From the NCBI GenBank assembly GCA_963662155.1, contig OY759261.1, positions 85,001-149,000 on the forward strand: a DNA stretch of 64,000 nucleotides, given 5' to 3'. Below are positions 1-9,500 of this stretch, piece after piece (positions within the stretch are counted from its first letter, which is position 1; every line of letters begins with the position of its first letter). Both the position numbers and the translations under genes were made by a program. The notes beneath the pieces were generated by a model that saw only the letters and a list, made by a program, of their open reading frames with translations, searched no databases and was not told the origin of the DNA. Source of the DNA: Lamellibrachia columna. Lineage: Eukaryota > Annelida > Polychaeta > Sabellida > Siboglinidae.

Positions 1-44
1 TCTGGGTTAATACTTAGTAGGGCAGTCGCAACTAGCAAGCAGAC

Positions 45-1211
45 ATGAGTATTGACGGGGCCACTGGATTTGTGCCACCCGACACGGTTCAGGGTGACTT
101 GCAGGACCAACTGGTCACACTGCGAGAGGAGCTGTTACAGCTGCGGCTTGCAACCAATGACCGTCCACGCGTTGCGTACGTACCGCGCGAGCGGAAGGTG
201 AAACCTTTCAGTGGACGTGGTGAGGTGACAGTGCAGGATTTTCTTGCAGATGTCGAGAGTCTATTTAGGGCACGAGCGATTTCTGATGAGGAGCAGTGTG
301 ACTTCATGACGTCACACCTCGAAGGTGATGCCAGACAGGAGATCCGGTTCCGGCCTGTGGAGGAGGTGCGTACCGCGACGTGTATCAGGCGGATTCTGCT
401 GGAAGTGTTTGGCGAGAAGAGGTCGGTATCGCAGTTGCAGGAACTCTTCTATCTTCGTAAACAGGCTGACGGGGAGGGGATCCGTAGTTTTGCAGGTGCT
501 CTGCAACAACTGATGGAAGCGCTTTTGCGCAAGGACGGACATGCCGTCAACCAGCCTGACCGTGTGATCGCCGAACACTTCGCAGAGGGCCTGAAAGACC
601 GCGTACTACGACGCGAGGTGAAGCAACAGCACCGGCTGCGACCGCAGATGAGCTTCGTGGAACTGAGGGAAGAGGCTATTCAGTGGTCCGAGGAGGAAGA
701 GAGGCCGCCGCAATCCAGTCGACGACAGACTGCTGGTGCATTTGAGCTGGTCGCCGACGCAGGGGAAGCAGGTAACGTTACAGATCTGCAACGAGTGCTC
801 TCAGAGTTAGAGAAACAGCAGCACGTCATCGAGGCGCTGACTGAGCGTGTGGAGAGGATGGAAGGTGTTGCGACAGGTAGGACGGGTGGACGACGGTCCA
901 ACACTCCACAGAGGCCCTGGTCGGACCAGCGACCCGCATCTGCGCCGCAGAACTTGCAGACACGACGGCCATTTCAGGAGCGACGCGCATTTCAGGGACC
1001 CTCGATGCAGTACACACCAGACGGGCAGCCAATTTGTTACCGTTGTGGTGGAGTTGGCCACCTGGGCAGGCAGTGTCGCAATGAGGCGAGCACTGGACCA
1101 CACCGGCCCCAGACGGAGGCTTGTCCACTGGGTGTGCAGACGACGGCCCCTACGGCACACAGACGAGAGCACCCAGACGATGTTAGAGAGAACACACATC
1201 CTTTAAACTGA
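45..1211 (+). CDS. gag: Gag polyprotein of the Gypsy element
   Basis: The 388-residue frame starts at the first ATG after the leader. The N-terminal half is charged and helical, with a capsid-like region (roughly residues 55-240) rich in Leu, Arg and Glu, and a heptad-like stretch near residues 245-280. A single retroviral-type zinc knuckle, C-X2-C-X4-H-X4-C, lies at residues 331-344 (CYRCGGVGHLGRQC), followed by a Pro/Thr/His-rich tail. By family knowledge it packages element RNA into particles. The frame ends at TGA 1209-1211, directly after a heptamer that fits -1 ribosomal frameshifting into pol, so Gag would be the major product and Gag-Pol the minor one. There is no frame damage. Confidence 0.9.
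   Translation: MSIDGATGFVPPDTVQGDLQDQLVTLREELLQLRLATNDRPRVAYVPRERKVKPFSGRGEVTVQDFLADVESLFRARAISDEEQCDFMTSHLEGDARQEIRFRPVEEVRTATCIRRILLEVFGEKRSVSQLQELFYLRKQADGEGIRSFAGALQQLMEALLRKDGHAVNQPDRVIAEHFAEGLKDRVLRREVKQQHRLRPQMSFVELREEAIQWSEEEERPPQSSRRQTAGAFELVADAGEAGNVTDLQRVLSELEKQQHVIEALTERVERMEGVATGRTGGRRSNTPQRPWSDQRPASAPQNLQTRRPFQERRAFQGPSMQYTPDGQPICYRCGGVGHLGRQCRNEASTGPHRPQTEACPLGVQTTAPTAHRREHPDDVRENTHPLN
1202..1208 (+). promoter_or_regulatory. Candidate -1 ribosomal frameshift slippery site (TTTAAAC)
   Basis: In the gag frame the codons read T TTA AAC TGA, so the heptamer TTTAAAC sits immediately before the gag stop. TTTAAAC is one of the strongest known X-XXY-YYZ slippery sequences. A -1 shift here enters exactly the pol frame, which is open from 1187. 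Gag and pol frames overlap by 25 nt. I have not folded a downstream pseudoknot or stem-loop. Confidence 0.8.
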
Positions 1212-4200
1212 CGCCGCTCGTTACCAAGAGTCGGGTAGACGAGCTAGTGCGTACAGGCTCACACGCTACCGCGCCAACTGACGCGACCGTTGGTACTTGC
1301 CCTACGGCAACTGTCTTGATGGGAGGTGTGGAGGTCAATTGCTTACTTGACACAGGTTCCCAAGTAAGTACTATCACTGAGTCTTTCTTTCGTAAGTACA
1401 TTGCTCGAAACGACCGAGAGCTGGCGTCTTGCAGTTGGTTGAAGCTCACCGCTGCAAACGGTTTAGATATACCGTATGTTGGGTACGTCGAGTTGGACGT
1501 GACGACCATGGGTCAGACCATACCTGGCAGAGGTATCCTGGTTGTCTGCGATTCCCCTGATACAGATCAGTGCGCGCATAAGAAGAGGTGTCCTGGCATT
1601 CTGGGAATGAATGTCATGGGAGAGCTTGACCTTGCTCTATGGAAACGATCCCTGAACACAGGTAGTTACAGAGCAGAGTCGGAGATGGCGTCGGTCATAG
1701 ACGCGAAGCAACGGGACCGGAGAGGATTTACTCGTGTGGCAGGGTGGAGCGCAGTGCGAATCCCAGCGCAGTCTTGTGCCACGTTGATGGTTTCCGGTTT
1801 GCAGAGACAGGCTGATGCGACATGGGTCGTTGTAGAACCCATTGTGGGGGCACTTCCGGTGGAGGTGTCATTGTGTAGTACTTTAACTAGAGTACACCAG
1901 GGTGCTGCACCTGTGCAGGTAGTCAACACCAGCAGAGAAGACGTGTGGCTGAAGCCGAGGATGCGAATAGGTATCTATCAGACCATCGCGCACGTCAGTG
2001 AAGAGGACAGAATATGTTTTGAGCGAGTCAGAGTGTCTGAGGAGTACGTGAGCAGGACTGAGGACCGACCGCCAGGTGTAGTCGACACGCGTGAGGTACT
2101 AACCAGTACACTCGATGTCGGGCCACACGTCACCGCGGAGCAGGTTGCTCAACTGAGAGATCTCATCTCGCGGAACGAACGAGCATTCGCCCGAGATGAT
2201 GACGACCTTGGCTATACAGACTTAGCCACGCACACGATAAGGACCACGACTGAGGTACCCGTACGACAACCTTTCAGAAGGATTCCGCCTACACAGTATC
2301 AAGAGGTGAAAGAGCACATCAAGGATCTTCTGAACAGAGGTGTTATCAGAGAGAGCCATTCGGCATGGGCTTCGCCGATCGTCCTGGTCAGGAAGAAAGA
2401 CGATTCGCTGCGCATGTGCGTGGACTATCGGCTGCTCAATGCGAAGACCCACCGAGACGCATTTCCGCTGCCGCGCATTGACGAGAGTTTTGACGCCATG
2501 AGCGGCGCAAACTGGTTTACCACATTGGATCTGGCTTCAGGATACCACCAGATCGCGATGTCGGAGGACGACCGAGAGAAGACGGCCTTCACCACACCTA
2601 TGGGGCTGTACGAATTCAACCGTATGCCGTTCGGGCTCTGTAACAGTCCCGCGACCTTCCAGAGGTTGATGCAGAGGTGCTTTGGAGATCTGTGTTACCA
2701 GACGGTACTCTGTTACCTTGATGACGTTATCATCTTCTCCAAGACGTTCGACAGCCACCTAGCTCAGTTGGAGCAAGTGCTACAGCGACTGCAGAGGTTT
2801 GGACTGAAGCTGAAGACAAGCAAGTGTCACTTCTTACAGCGGGAGGTGCTATACCTAGGACACCATGTGTCGGCCGACGGCATTGCCACAGATCCGGCAA
2901 AGATCGATGCTGTGAAAGACTGGGCCGTGCCGAACACAGTGAAACAGCTTCGCTCCTTTGTAGGATTCGCGTCCTACTACCGTAAGTATGTGCAAGGGTT
3001 CAGTATGATTGCAGCGCCGCTACACGATCTAGTGACCAGTGTCAACAAGGAAATGAAGGAGAAGGGACGGTTGAGAGGAGCCTTCAAGGACAGTTGGAGT
3101 CCAGAGTGTGACGGAGCTTTCAAGGTTTTGAAGAACGCGCTCTGCTCAGCTCCAGTTCTCGGGTATGCCCAGTACCAACGACCATTCATAGTGGAGACGG
3201 ACGCCAGCCACCTGGGTCTCGGCGCTGTCCTGTCGCAAGAACAGGAAGGACGTCGTGTCGTCATCGCGTACGCGAGTCGCAGGTTGCGACCACCCGAACG
3301 CCAGTATAGCTCGATGAAGCTAGAGATGCTAGCACTTAAGTGGGCGGTCACCACGAAGTTCCGTGCCGACCTTTACGGCGGAGAGTTCGTCATCTACACT
3401 GACAACAACCCGTTGAAGTACCTGAAGACCGCCAAGTTGGGAGCCATCGAGCAACGATGGGCAGCTGAGCTGGCCCCATTCAACTTCACGATCGAATATC
3501 GAGCTGGACGTTCAAACGGAAACGCAGATGCCTTGAGTCGACAGCAACTCGACTACGAGCCCGGGGCAACCGACTTCGACGAGGAAGACGACGTGCAGCA
3601 GATATGCGCAACATATGCATCGTGCACGCTACTCCCGCGAGAACTACGCCAACAGATAGAGAAGAATGACAGAGTACGACAAGAATTCCAGGTTGAAGTA
3701 AAAGAGATAGAGGTACAGTCAACCCAGTCACCTGCCTTCCCAGCGTTGTCACCTGAAGAACTTGCAGAGTTGCAGAGGAAAGACCCAGACATCAGCAGGT
3801 TCCTGATGTACTGGAGGGTCGGCGAGAAGCCGAAGAAGTGTGCACAGAAGGGTGTGACACAACTGCTGAGACAGTGGCACAAGATGAGGGAAGAGAATGG
3901 GGTTTTGTACCGCAAGGTGAGAGATCCACAGGGTGGAGAGGTTAAGCAGCTAGTTCTACCGAGTGTGCTGAAGCACCGACTTCTAGAAGCGGTGCACGAC
4001 AAGATGGGTCACCAGGGTGGTGATAGGACGAGCAGCCTGGCGTGGCACCGTTGTTACTGGCCAGGTATGCACAGAGAGATTGATGACTACGTGAAGAACT
4101 GTGCGAGGTGCACACTAGCGAAGATGCCGCGACAGAAGACACGCGCGCCGATGGGACACCTTCTAGCATCGCGTCCCTTAGAGGTCTTGGCGGTGGATTA

Positions 4201-5464
4201 CACACAGTTGGAGAAGGCAGCAGATGGACGTGAGAGTGTTCTGGTACTGACAGACGTGTTCACCAAATTCGCTTGGGCTGTACCAGCACGTGACCAGAAG
4301 GCGAACACGACGGCGCGACTATTGGTGAGAGAGTGGTTTCAGCGTTACGGAGTTCCACAGAGGATCCATTCTGACAGAGGCCGGAATTTCGAGAGTGCGA
4401 CTATTGGAGAGCTGTGCAAGCTGTACGGCATCGAGAAGTCAAGGACTACGGCATACCATCCAGAGGGGAACGGGCAGTGTGAAAGGTTTAACCGGACTTT
4501 ACACGACTTGTTAAGGACCCTTCCGCCGGCACAGAAGCGAAGATGGACAGAGCATCTGCCCGAGCTTTGCAACGCCTACAATGCGACGCCACATGCGTCG
4601 ACGGGATACTCGCCACACTACTTGTTGTTTGGGCGCGATCCCTGGCTGCCGATAGACGCATTCCTAGGACAGGAGTTGAGGGAGGACGATTGTGACAGCT
4701 CGATCGACGGATGGCTTGCCACACATCAGAAGAGACTGCAAGACGCGTATTCTCACGCAAACGAACGACTCGGCGCTGCAGCAGAAAGTCGTAACCTGCT
4801 TCACGAGAGATTGAAGATGAGTGAGCCGCTGACACTTGGTTGCAGGGTTTACCAACGCAACAGACTACCAGGACGCAACAAAATGCAGGATGCATGGAGC
4901 CCGGAGGTGTACAAGGTAGTACGGATACCCGCGGAGCCTGGTGGACCTTACCACATCGAGAGGGCAGACGGGTTCGGCCGACCTCAGACAGTCTGCAGGA
5001 AGAACATCCAGCCAGCGGGTCCAGGAGCGATTGTTCCGACTCCAGTGGCAGTCACTCCAGAGGTCAAAGACGACGAACGCTCTGATGAGAGCTCTGACGA
5101 AGAGAAGGAGGAGGAGGATTACCTTGTCGCGATCGTTCCAGTAGTTCGTCCGACGATAGCTCCAGCTTCAGTGGTCCAGCCGATTGCTGAGGAGGTTTTG
5201 ACGGGAGAGGAGATTCACGATGAGCCTACCGTGATACCGGTATCGATACCAGTACCCGCACCTAGGAGATCGGGCAGGATGCGGAAGAAGGTGGTACGCT
5301 TCGAAGAAGTCGACACGCAAGTACCTACACCGGCCCCGCGGCGATGCAACGTCATTCCTGAACCGTGTGTGGGGGACCAATTGACCCCCATCATGACTAG
5401 TTTGTTTGTAGCGATGGCTCGCAGTGGTGTGGTCTTTTCGGGAAGCATTAACCGGGACGGTTAA
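1202..5464 (+). CDS. pol: Pol polyprotein: protease, reverse transcriptase, RNase H, integrase
   Basis: The frame is open from 1187 to TAA at 5462-5464 and has no early ATG, so it is most likely made as a Gag-Pol fusion by the -1 shift at 1202-1208. Residue numbers here count from the GTG at 1247. An aspartic protease motif LLDTGS has its Asp at 35. The reverse transcriptase spans about 335-560 with FTTLDLASGYHQI, MPFGLCNSP and the catalytic YLDD at 490-493. RNase H carries ETDASHLGLGA with Asp near 651 and TDNNPL. The integrase has an HHCC finger (HDKMGH to CARC) and a DDE core, with Asp 984, Asp 1043 and Glu 1079, spaced D-35-E. A basic, acidic-patch C-terminus follows. All catalytic residues I looked for are present and no stop interrupts the frame. 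Confidence 0.93.
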   Translation, partial: FKLTPLVTKSRVDELVRTGSHATAPTDATVGTCPTATVLMGGVEVNCLLDTGSQVSTITESFFRKYIARNDRELASCSWLKLTAANGLDIPYVGYVELDVTTMGQTIPGRGILVVCDSPDTDQCAHKKRCPGILGMNVMGELDLALWKRSLNTGSYRAESEMASVIDAKQRDRRGFTRVAGWSAVRIPAQSCATLMVSGLQRQADATWVVVEPIVGALPVEVSLCSTLTRVHQGAAPVQVVNTSREDVWLKPRMRIGIYQTIAHVSEEDRICFERVRVSEEYVSRTEDRPPGVVDTREVLTSTLDVGPHVTAEQVAQLRDLISRNERAFARDDDDLGYTDLATHTIRTTTEVPVRQPFRRIPPTQYQEVKEHIKDLLNRGVIRESHSAWASPIVLVRKKDDSLRMCVDYRLLNAKTHRDAFPLPRIDESFDAMSGANWFTTLDLASGYHQIAMSEDDREKTAFTTPMGLYEFNRMPFGLCNSPATFQRLMQRCFGDLCYQTVLCYLDDVIIFSKTFDSHLAQLEQVLQRLQRFGLKLKTSKCHFLQREVLYLGHHVSADGIATDPAKIDAVKDWAVPNTVKQLRSFVGFASYYRKYVQGFSMIAAPLHDLVTSVNKEMKEKGRLRGAFKDSWSPECDGAFKVLKNALCSAPVLGYAQYQRPFIVETDASHLGLGAVLSQEQEGRRVVIAYASRRLRPPERQYSSMKLEMLALKWAVTTKFRADLYGGEFVIYTDNNPLKYLKTAKLGAIEQRWAAELAPFNFTIEYRAGRSNGNADALSRQQLDYEPGATDFDEEDDVQQICATYASCTLLPRELRQQIEKNDRVRQEFQVEVKEIEVQSTQSPAFPALSPEELAELQRKDPDISRFLMYWRVGEKPKKCAQKGVTQLLRQWHKMREENGVLYRKVRDPQGGEVKQLVLPSVLKHRLLEAVHDKMGHQGGDRTSSLAWHRCYWPGMHREIDDYVKNCARCTLAKMPRQKTRAPMGHLLASRPLEVLAVDYTQLEKAADGRESVLVLTDVFTKFAWAVPARDQKANTTARLLVREWFQRYGVPQRIHSDRGRNFESATIGELCKLYGIEKSRTTAYHPEGNGQCERFNRTLHDLLRTLPPAQKRRWTEHLPELCNAYNATPHASTGYSPHYLLFGRDPWLPIDAFLGQELREDDCDSSIDGWLATHQKRLQDAYSHANERLGAAAESRNLLHERLKMSEPLTLGCRVYQRNRLPGRNKMQDAWSPEVYKVVRIPAEPGGPYHIERADGFGRPQTVCRKNIQPAGPGAIVPTPVAVTPEVKDDERSDESSDEEKEEEDYLVAIVPVVRPTIAPASVVQPIAEEVLTGEEIHDEPTVIPVSIPVPAPRRSGRMRKKVVRFEEVDTQVPTPAPRRCNVIPEPCVGDQLTPIMTSLFVAMARSGVVFSGSINRDG

Positions 5465-5801
5465 GAGTTAGTTGGGGAGGACCCAGGAGGAATTTTTAGA
5501 GGGACTTTTGATACGCAGGAATTTGGGAGAACCCTAGAGTTCCAGCGGGATGTTCTTTTTTTTATATAGTAATCGGGACGGTTAAGATTTAGTTGGGGAG
5601 GATGTAGCAGGGTGACGCCATGTTAATCGATAGGCGTCACCACCAGCTAATTAGTATTTTGAACAGCTGACGTACCAGCCTCGTCCTGGGGTAACGAAAA
5701 AGCCGATTTTCGACAGCCACCTAGCTCAGTTGGAGCAAGTGCTGCATTTTTTGATGTGTATGACTATCAACTGATAGACGACCCACCGAGACGACCTACC
5801 A
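5465..5801 (+). other. Rearranged 3' end of the Gypsy element: duplicated purine tract, truncated LTR, displaced pol pieces
   Basis: The block GGGACGGTTAAGA-TTAGTTGGGGAGGA occurs twice, at about 5454 and 5575. TG at 5602 likely begins the LTR. It contains a 9-bp perfect inverted repeat, GGTGACGCC at 5610-5618 and GGCGTCACC at 5632-5640. From about 5708 to 5742 the sequence is a near-exact copy of pol nucleotides around 2749-2783 (start CGACAGCCACCTAGCTCAG). A 14-base match to pol near 2447 (GACCCACCGAGACG) follows at about 5780. These pieces end at the 18S junction. Confidence 0.7.
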
Positions 5802-5802
5802 C

Positions 5803-5974
5803 ACATGTATTAGCTCTAGAATTACTACAGTTATCCAAGTAGGATGAACGATCCAATAAAGAGTGACCGATTTAATGAGCCATTCGCGGTTTCACCGTGT
5901 CGAGGTATGTACTTAGACATGCATGGCTTAATCTTTGAGACAAGCATATAACTACTGGCAGGATCAACCAGGTA
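5803..5974 (-). rRNA. 18S rRNA gene, 5'-terminal fragment
   Basis: Read on the minus strand from 5974, the sequence begins with the universal eukaryotic 18S start (TACCTGGTTGATCCTGCCAG). It continues through the conserved helices with ATGCATGTCTAAGTACATA, GGTGAAACCGCGAATGGCTC, CTACTTGGATAACTGTAG and AATTCTAGAGCTAATACATG. After about 172 nt the match stops at the junction with rearranged Gypsy sequence, so the gene is truncated at its 3' side. An rRNA could not be completed here unless the rest lies beyond the element to the left, outside the window. Confidence 0.96.
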
Positions 5975-6500
5975 GCTGTCGATGTGTTCGTTCGCTCGGT
6001 CCGTCCGTCCGTTGGTCGGTCGGTCGACGCCACCGCCGCCGCGAGGCGGGCGACGCCGCCGCCGCCGCCGATCCGGTCCGGTCCGATCCGATCGGGTCGG
6101 GCGCACGGGCCCGACTACCACAATCGTTAGTTACATCGTTTGTTAGCCGTTTGCCTTCGGCTCTCGCCGCCGCTGCCGCGCGCGGTCGAGAAGCCGCTCT
6201 GCCACACGCCGCTCGAGTCCTCCATCCGGAGGTCGAACTTAACAAGACCGTCAGGTCGATATCACGATTAGCACGTCCGACGCGCTCCACGAGACCGTTC
6301 CTCACAAAGATGCCCATTCCGCCGAGTGTGTGCACCTGCCGAACGAGAGTTCGCAGCCACGAATCGGCAACAGTCCCCACGCGGGAACACGGGAGAGAAC
6401 AAAAGAAGACGTTACGACTTTTGCGCCAACCGACCAGCGACCAACTGCTCTCCACATATATAATACGGGCGGGTGACCTGTCTGCATACGCAAGCTGTCT
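5975..6500 (-). other. 5' external transcribed spacer of the rDNA unit
   Basis: This lies directly upstream of the 18S 5' end in the direction of rRNA transcription (leftward). It is GC-rich, with CCG/CGCC runs (6018-6075), and is unlike the ~412-bp array. Its outer limit is inferred from where spacer-repeat homology begins (about 6520). Confidence 0.75.
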
Positions 6501-6530
6501 ATGTATCATCAGATTTTCCGATCGGTCGAA
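6440..6530 (-). promoter_or_regulatory. Candidate rRNA gene (Pol I) promoter region
   Basis: It sits at the boundary between the single-copy ETS and the repeat array, where metazoan Pol I promoters usually lie. ATGTATCATCAGATTTTC at 6501-6518 recurs at 19081 and 19284 at the far edge of the array, beside the same CGGTCGAAA-CACGTC or -CGCGTC block, as expected for a gene promoter and spacer-promoter duplicates. An AT-rich stretch CATATATAATA lies at about 6455. Pol I promoters have no general consensus, so this rests on position and duplication only. Confidence 0.35.
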
Positions 6531-9500
6531 AGCACGTCGCCGATGCCGGCACGCGCCGGAAACTTCGCACGGGAGTTCCGCCGGACGTTCCGACGCCGGC
6601 GATGGCCGCAGGGTCCGACTCGGAACGGCAGGGGATGCTCCTCACTGTGGGAGTCGCATTCCGGACTTAGCCGTTTTTCTGGTACGGGATTTCGCAAAAG
6701 TCACTTTTTCGACTACCGGCGCGACACGAACGCCAACAGGAGACCGCCGCTTGCGGTCTCGTGCATGCGCCGGCACCGGCTATGGGACGCAGGCGACCGC
6801 GTCTCGATATCTCGAATAAAAAAATGTTCTCCTCGAACCGACCTCGACGACCGGCCGAGCTCGGCGGCAAGACCCCGCCCTCGCCCGGGCGCCGCGTGCC
6901 GGTCGATAGCCTCGAGGACCGACGTTTTTCAAATCGGTCGAAATAGCGTCGCCGTTGCCGGCACGCCATCGAAACTTCGCACGGATGTTCCGACGGACGT
7001 TCCGACGCCGGCCGTGGCAGCAGGCTCCGACTCGGAACGGCGGGGGAAGCTCCTCACTGTGGGAGTCGCACTCCGGACATAGCCGTTTTTCTGGTAAGGG
7101 ATTTCGCAAAAATCACTTTTTCGACTACCGGCGCGACACAAACGCCGGCAGGAGACCGCCGCTTGCGGTCTCGTGCAGGGGCCGGCACCGGCTGTGGGAC
7201 GCAGGCGACTGCGTCTCGATATATCGAAGAAAAATTTTTTCTCCTGGAACCGACCTCGACGACTGGCCGAGCTCGGCGGCAAGACCCCGCCCTCTCCCGG
7301 GCGACGCGTGCAGGTCGATAGCCCCGAGGACCGACGTTTTTCAAGTCGGTCGAAATCGCGTCGCCGTTGCCGGCACGCCATGGAAACTTCGAACGGACGT
7401 TCCGACGGACGTTCCGACGCCGGCAGTGGCAGCAGGCTCCGACTCGGAACGGCGGGGGAAGCTCCTCACTGTGGGAGTCGCACTCCGGACATAGCCGTTT
7501 TTCTGGTACGGGATTTCGCAAAAATCACTTTTTCGACTACCGGCGCGACACAAACGCCGGCAGGAGACCGCCGCTTGCGGTCTCGTGCAGGGGCCGGCAC
7601 CGGCTATGGGACGCAGGCGACTGCGTCTCGATATATCGAAGAAAATTTTTTTCTCCTGGAACCGACCTCGACGATCGGCCGAGCTCGGGCGGCAAGACCC
7701 CGCCCTCGCCCGGGCGACGCGTGCCGGTCGATAGCCCCGAGGACCGACGTTTTTCAAATCGCTCGAAATCGCGTCGCCGTTGCCGGCACGCCATGGAAAC
7801 TTCGCACGGACGTTCCGACGGACGTTCCGACGCCGGCAGTGGCAGCAGGCTCCGACTCGGAACGGCGGGGGAAGCTCCTCACTGTGGGAGTCGCACTCCG
7901 GACATAGCCGTTTTTCTGGTACGGGATTTCGCAAAAATCACTTTTTCGACTACCGGCGCGACACGAACGCCAACAGGAGACCGCCGCTTGCGGTGTCGTG
8001 CATGCGCCGGCAACGGCTATGGGACGCAGGCGACCGCGTCTCGATATCTCGAAGAAAAATGTTTTCCCCTCGAACCGACCTCGACGACCGGCCGAGTTCG
8101 GCGGCAAGACCCCGCCCTCGCCCGGGCGACGCGAGCCGGTCGATAGCCCCGAGGACCGACGTTTTTCAAATCGGTCTAAATCGCGTCACCGTTGCCGGCA
8201 CGCCATGGAAACTTCGCACGGACGTTCCGACGGACGTTCCGACGCCGGCAGTGGCAGCAGGCTCCGACTCGGAACGGCGGGGGAAGCTCCTCACTGTGGG
8301 AGTCGAACTCCGGACATAGCCGTTTTTCTGGTACGGGATTTCGCAAAAATCACTTTTTCGACTACCGGCGCGACACGAACGCCAACAGGAGACCGCCGCT
8401 TGCGGTCTCGTGCAGGGGCCGGCACCGGCTATGGGACGCAGGCGACTGCGTCTCGATATATCGAAGAAAAAAAATGTTTCTCCTGGAACCGACCTCGACG
8501 ATCGGCCGAGCTCGGCGGCAAGACCCCGCCCTCGCCCGGGCGACGCGTGCCGGTCGATAGCCCCGAGGACCGACGTTTTTCAAATCGGTCTAAATCGCGT
8601 CGCCGTTGCCGGCACGCCATGGAAACTTCGCACGGACGTTCCGACGGACGTTCCGACGCCGGCGATGGCAGCAGGGTCCGACTCGGAACGGTGGGGGAAG
8701 CTCCTCACTGTGGGAGTCGCACTCCGGACATAGCCGTTTTTCTGGAACGGGATTTCGCAAAAATCACTTTTTCGACTACCGGCGCGAAACAAACGCCGGC
8801 AGGAGACCGCCGCTTGCGGTCTCGTGCAGGGGCCGGCACCGGCTATGGGACGCAGGCGACTGCTTCTCGATATATCGAAGAAAATTTTTTTCTCCTGGAA
8901 CCGACCTCGACGATCGGCCGAGCTCGGGCGGCAAGACCCCGCCCTCGCCCAGGCGACGCGTGCCGGTCGATAGCCCCGAGGACCGACGTTTTTCAAATCG
9001 CTCGAAATCGCGTCGCCGTTGCCGGCACGCCATGGAAACTTCGCACGGACGTTCCGACGGACGTTCCGACGCCGGCAGTGGCAGCAGGCTCCGACTCGGA
9101 ACGGCGGGGGAAGCTCCTCACTGTGGGAGTCGCACTCCGGACATAGCCGTTTTTCTGGTACGGGATTTCGCAAAAATCACTTTTTCGACTACCGGCGCGA
9201 CACGAACGCCAACAGGAGACCGCCGCTTGCGGTCTCGTGCATGCGCCGGTACCGGCTATGGGACGCAGGCGACCGCGTCTCGATATCTCGAAGAAAATTT
9301 TTTTCCCCTCGAACCGACCTCGACGACCTGCCGAGTTCGGCGGCAAGACCCCGCCCTCGCCCGGGCGACGCGTGCCGGTCGATAGCCCCGAGGACCGACG
9401 TTTTTCAAATCGGTCTAAATCGCGTCGCCGTTGCCGGCACGCCATGGAAACTTCGCACGGACGTTCCGACGGACGTTCCGAAGCCGGCGACGGCAGCAGG

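Larger units (their letters stand above)
1..5707 (+). mobile_element. Ty3/Gypsy LTR retrotransposon, 5' end outside the window
   Basis: Gag with one CCHC knuckle is followed by protease, reverse transcriptase, RNase H and integrase in that order, which is the Ty3/Gypsy gene order. No env frame follows pol. A polypurine-like tract (TTGGGGAGGA) precedes a TG-starting stretch at 5602 that I read as the start of the 3' LTR, cut off after about 106 bp. The 5' LTR and primer-binding site are not visible; bases 1-44 are leader. Both coding frames are free of stops, so the copy looks young, although its 3' end is rearranged. Confidence 0.93.

Noticed and set aside
5465..5600. Possible env gene after pol
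   Set aside because: Only about 137 bp separate pol from the candidate LTR and no frame is present.
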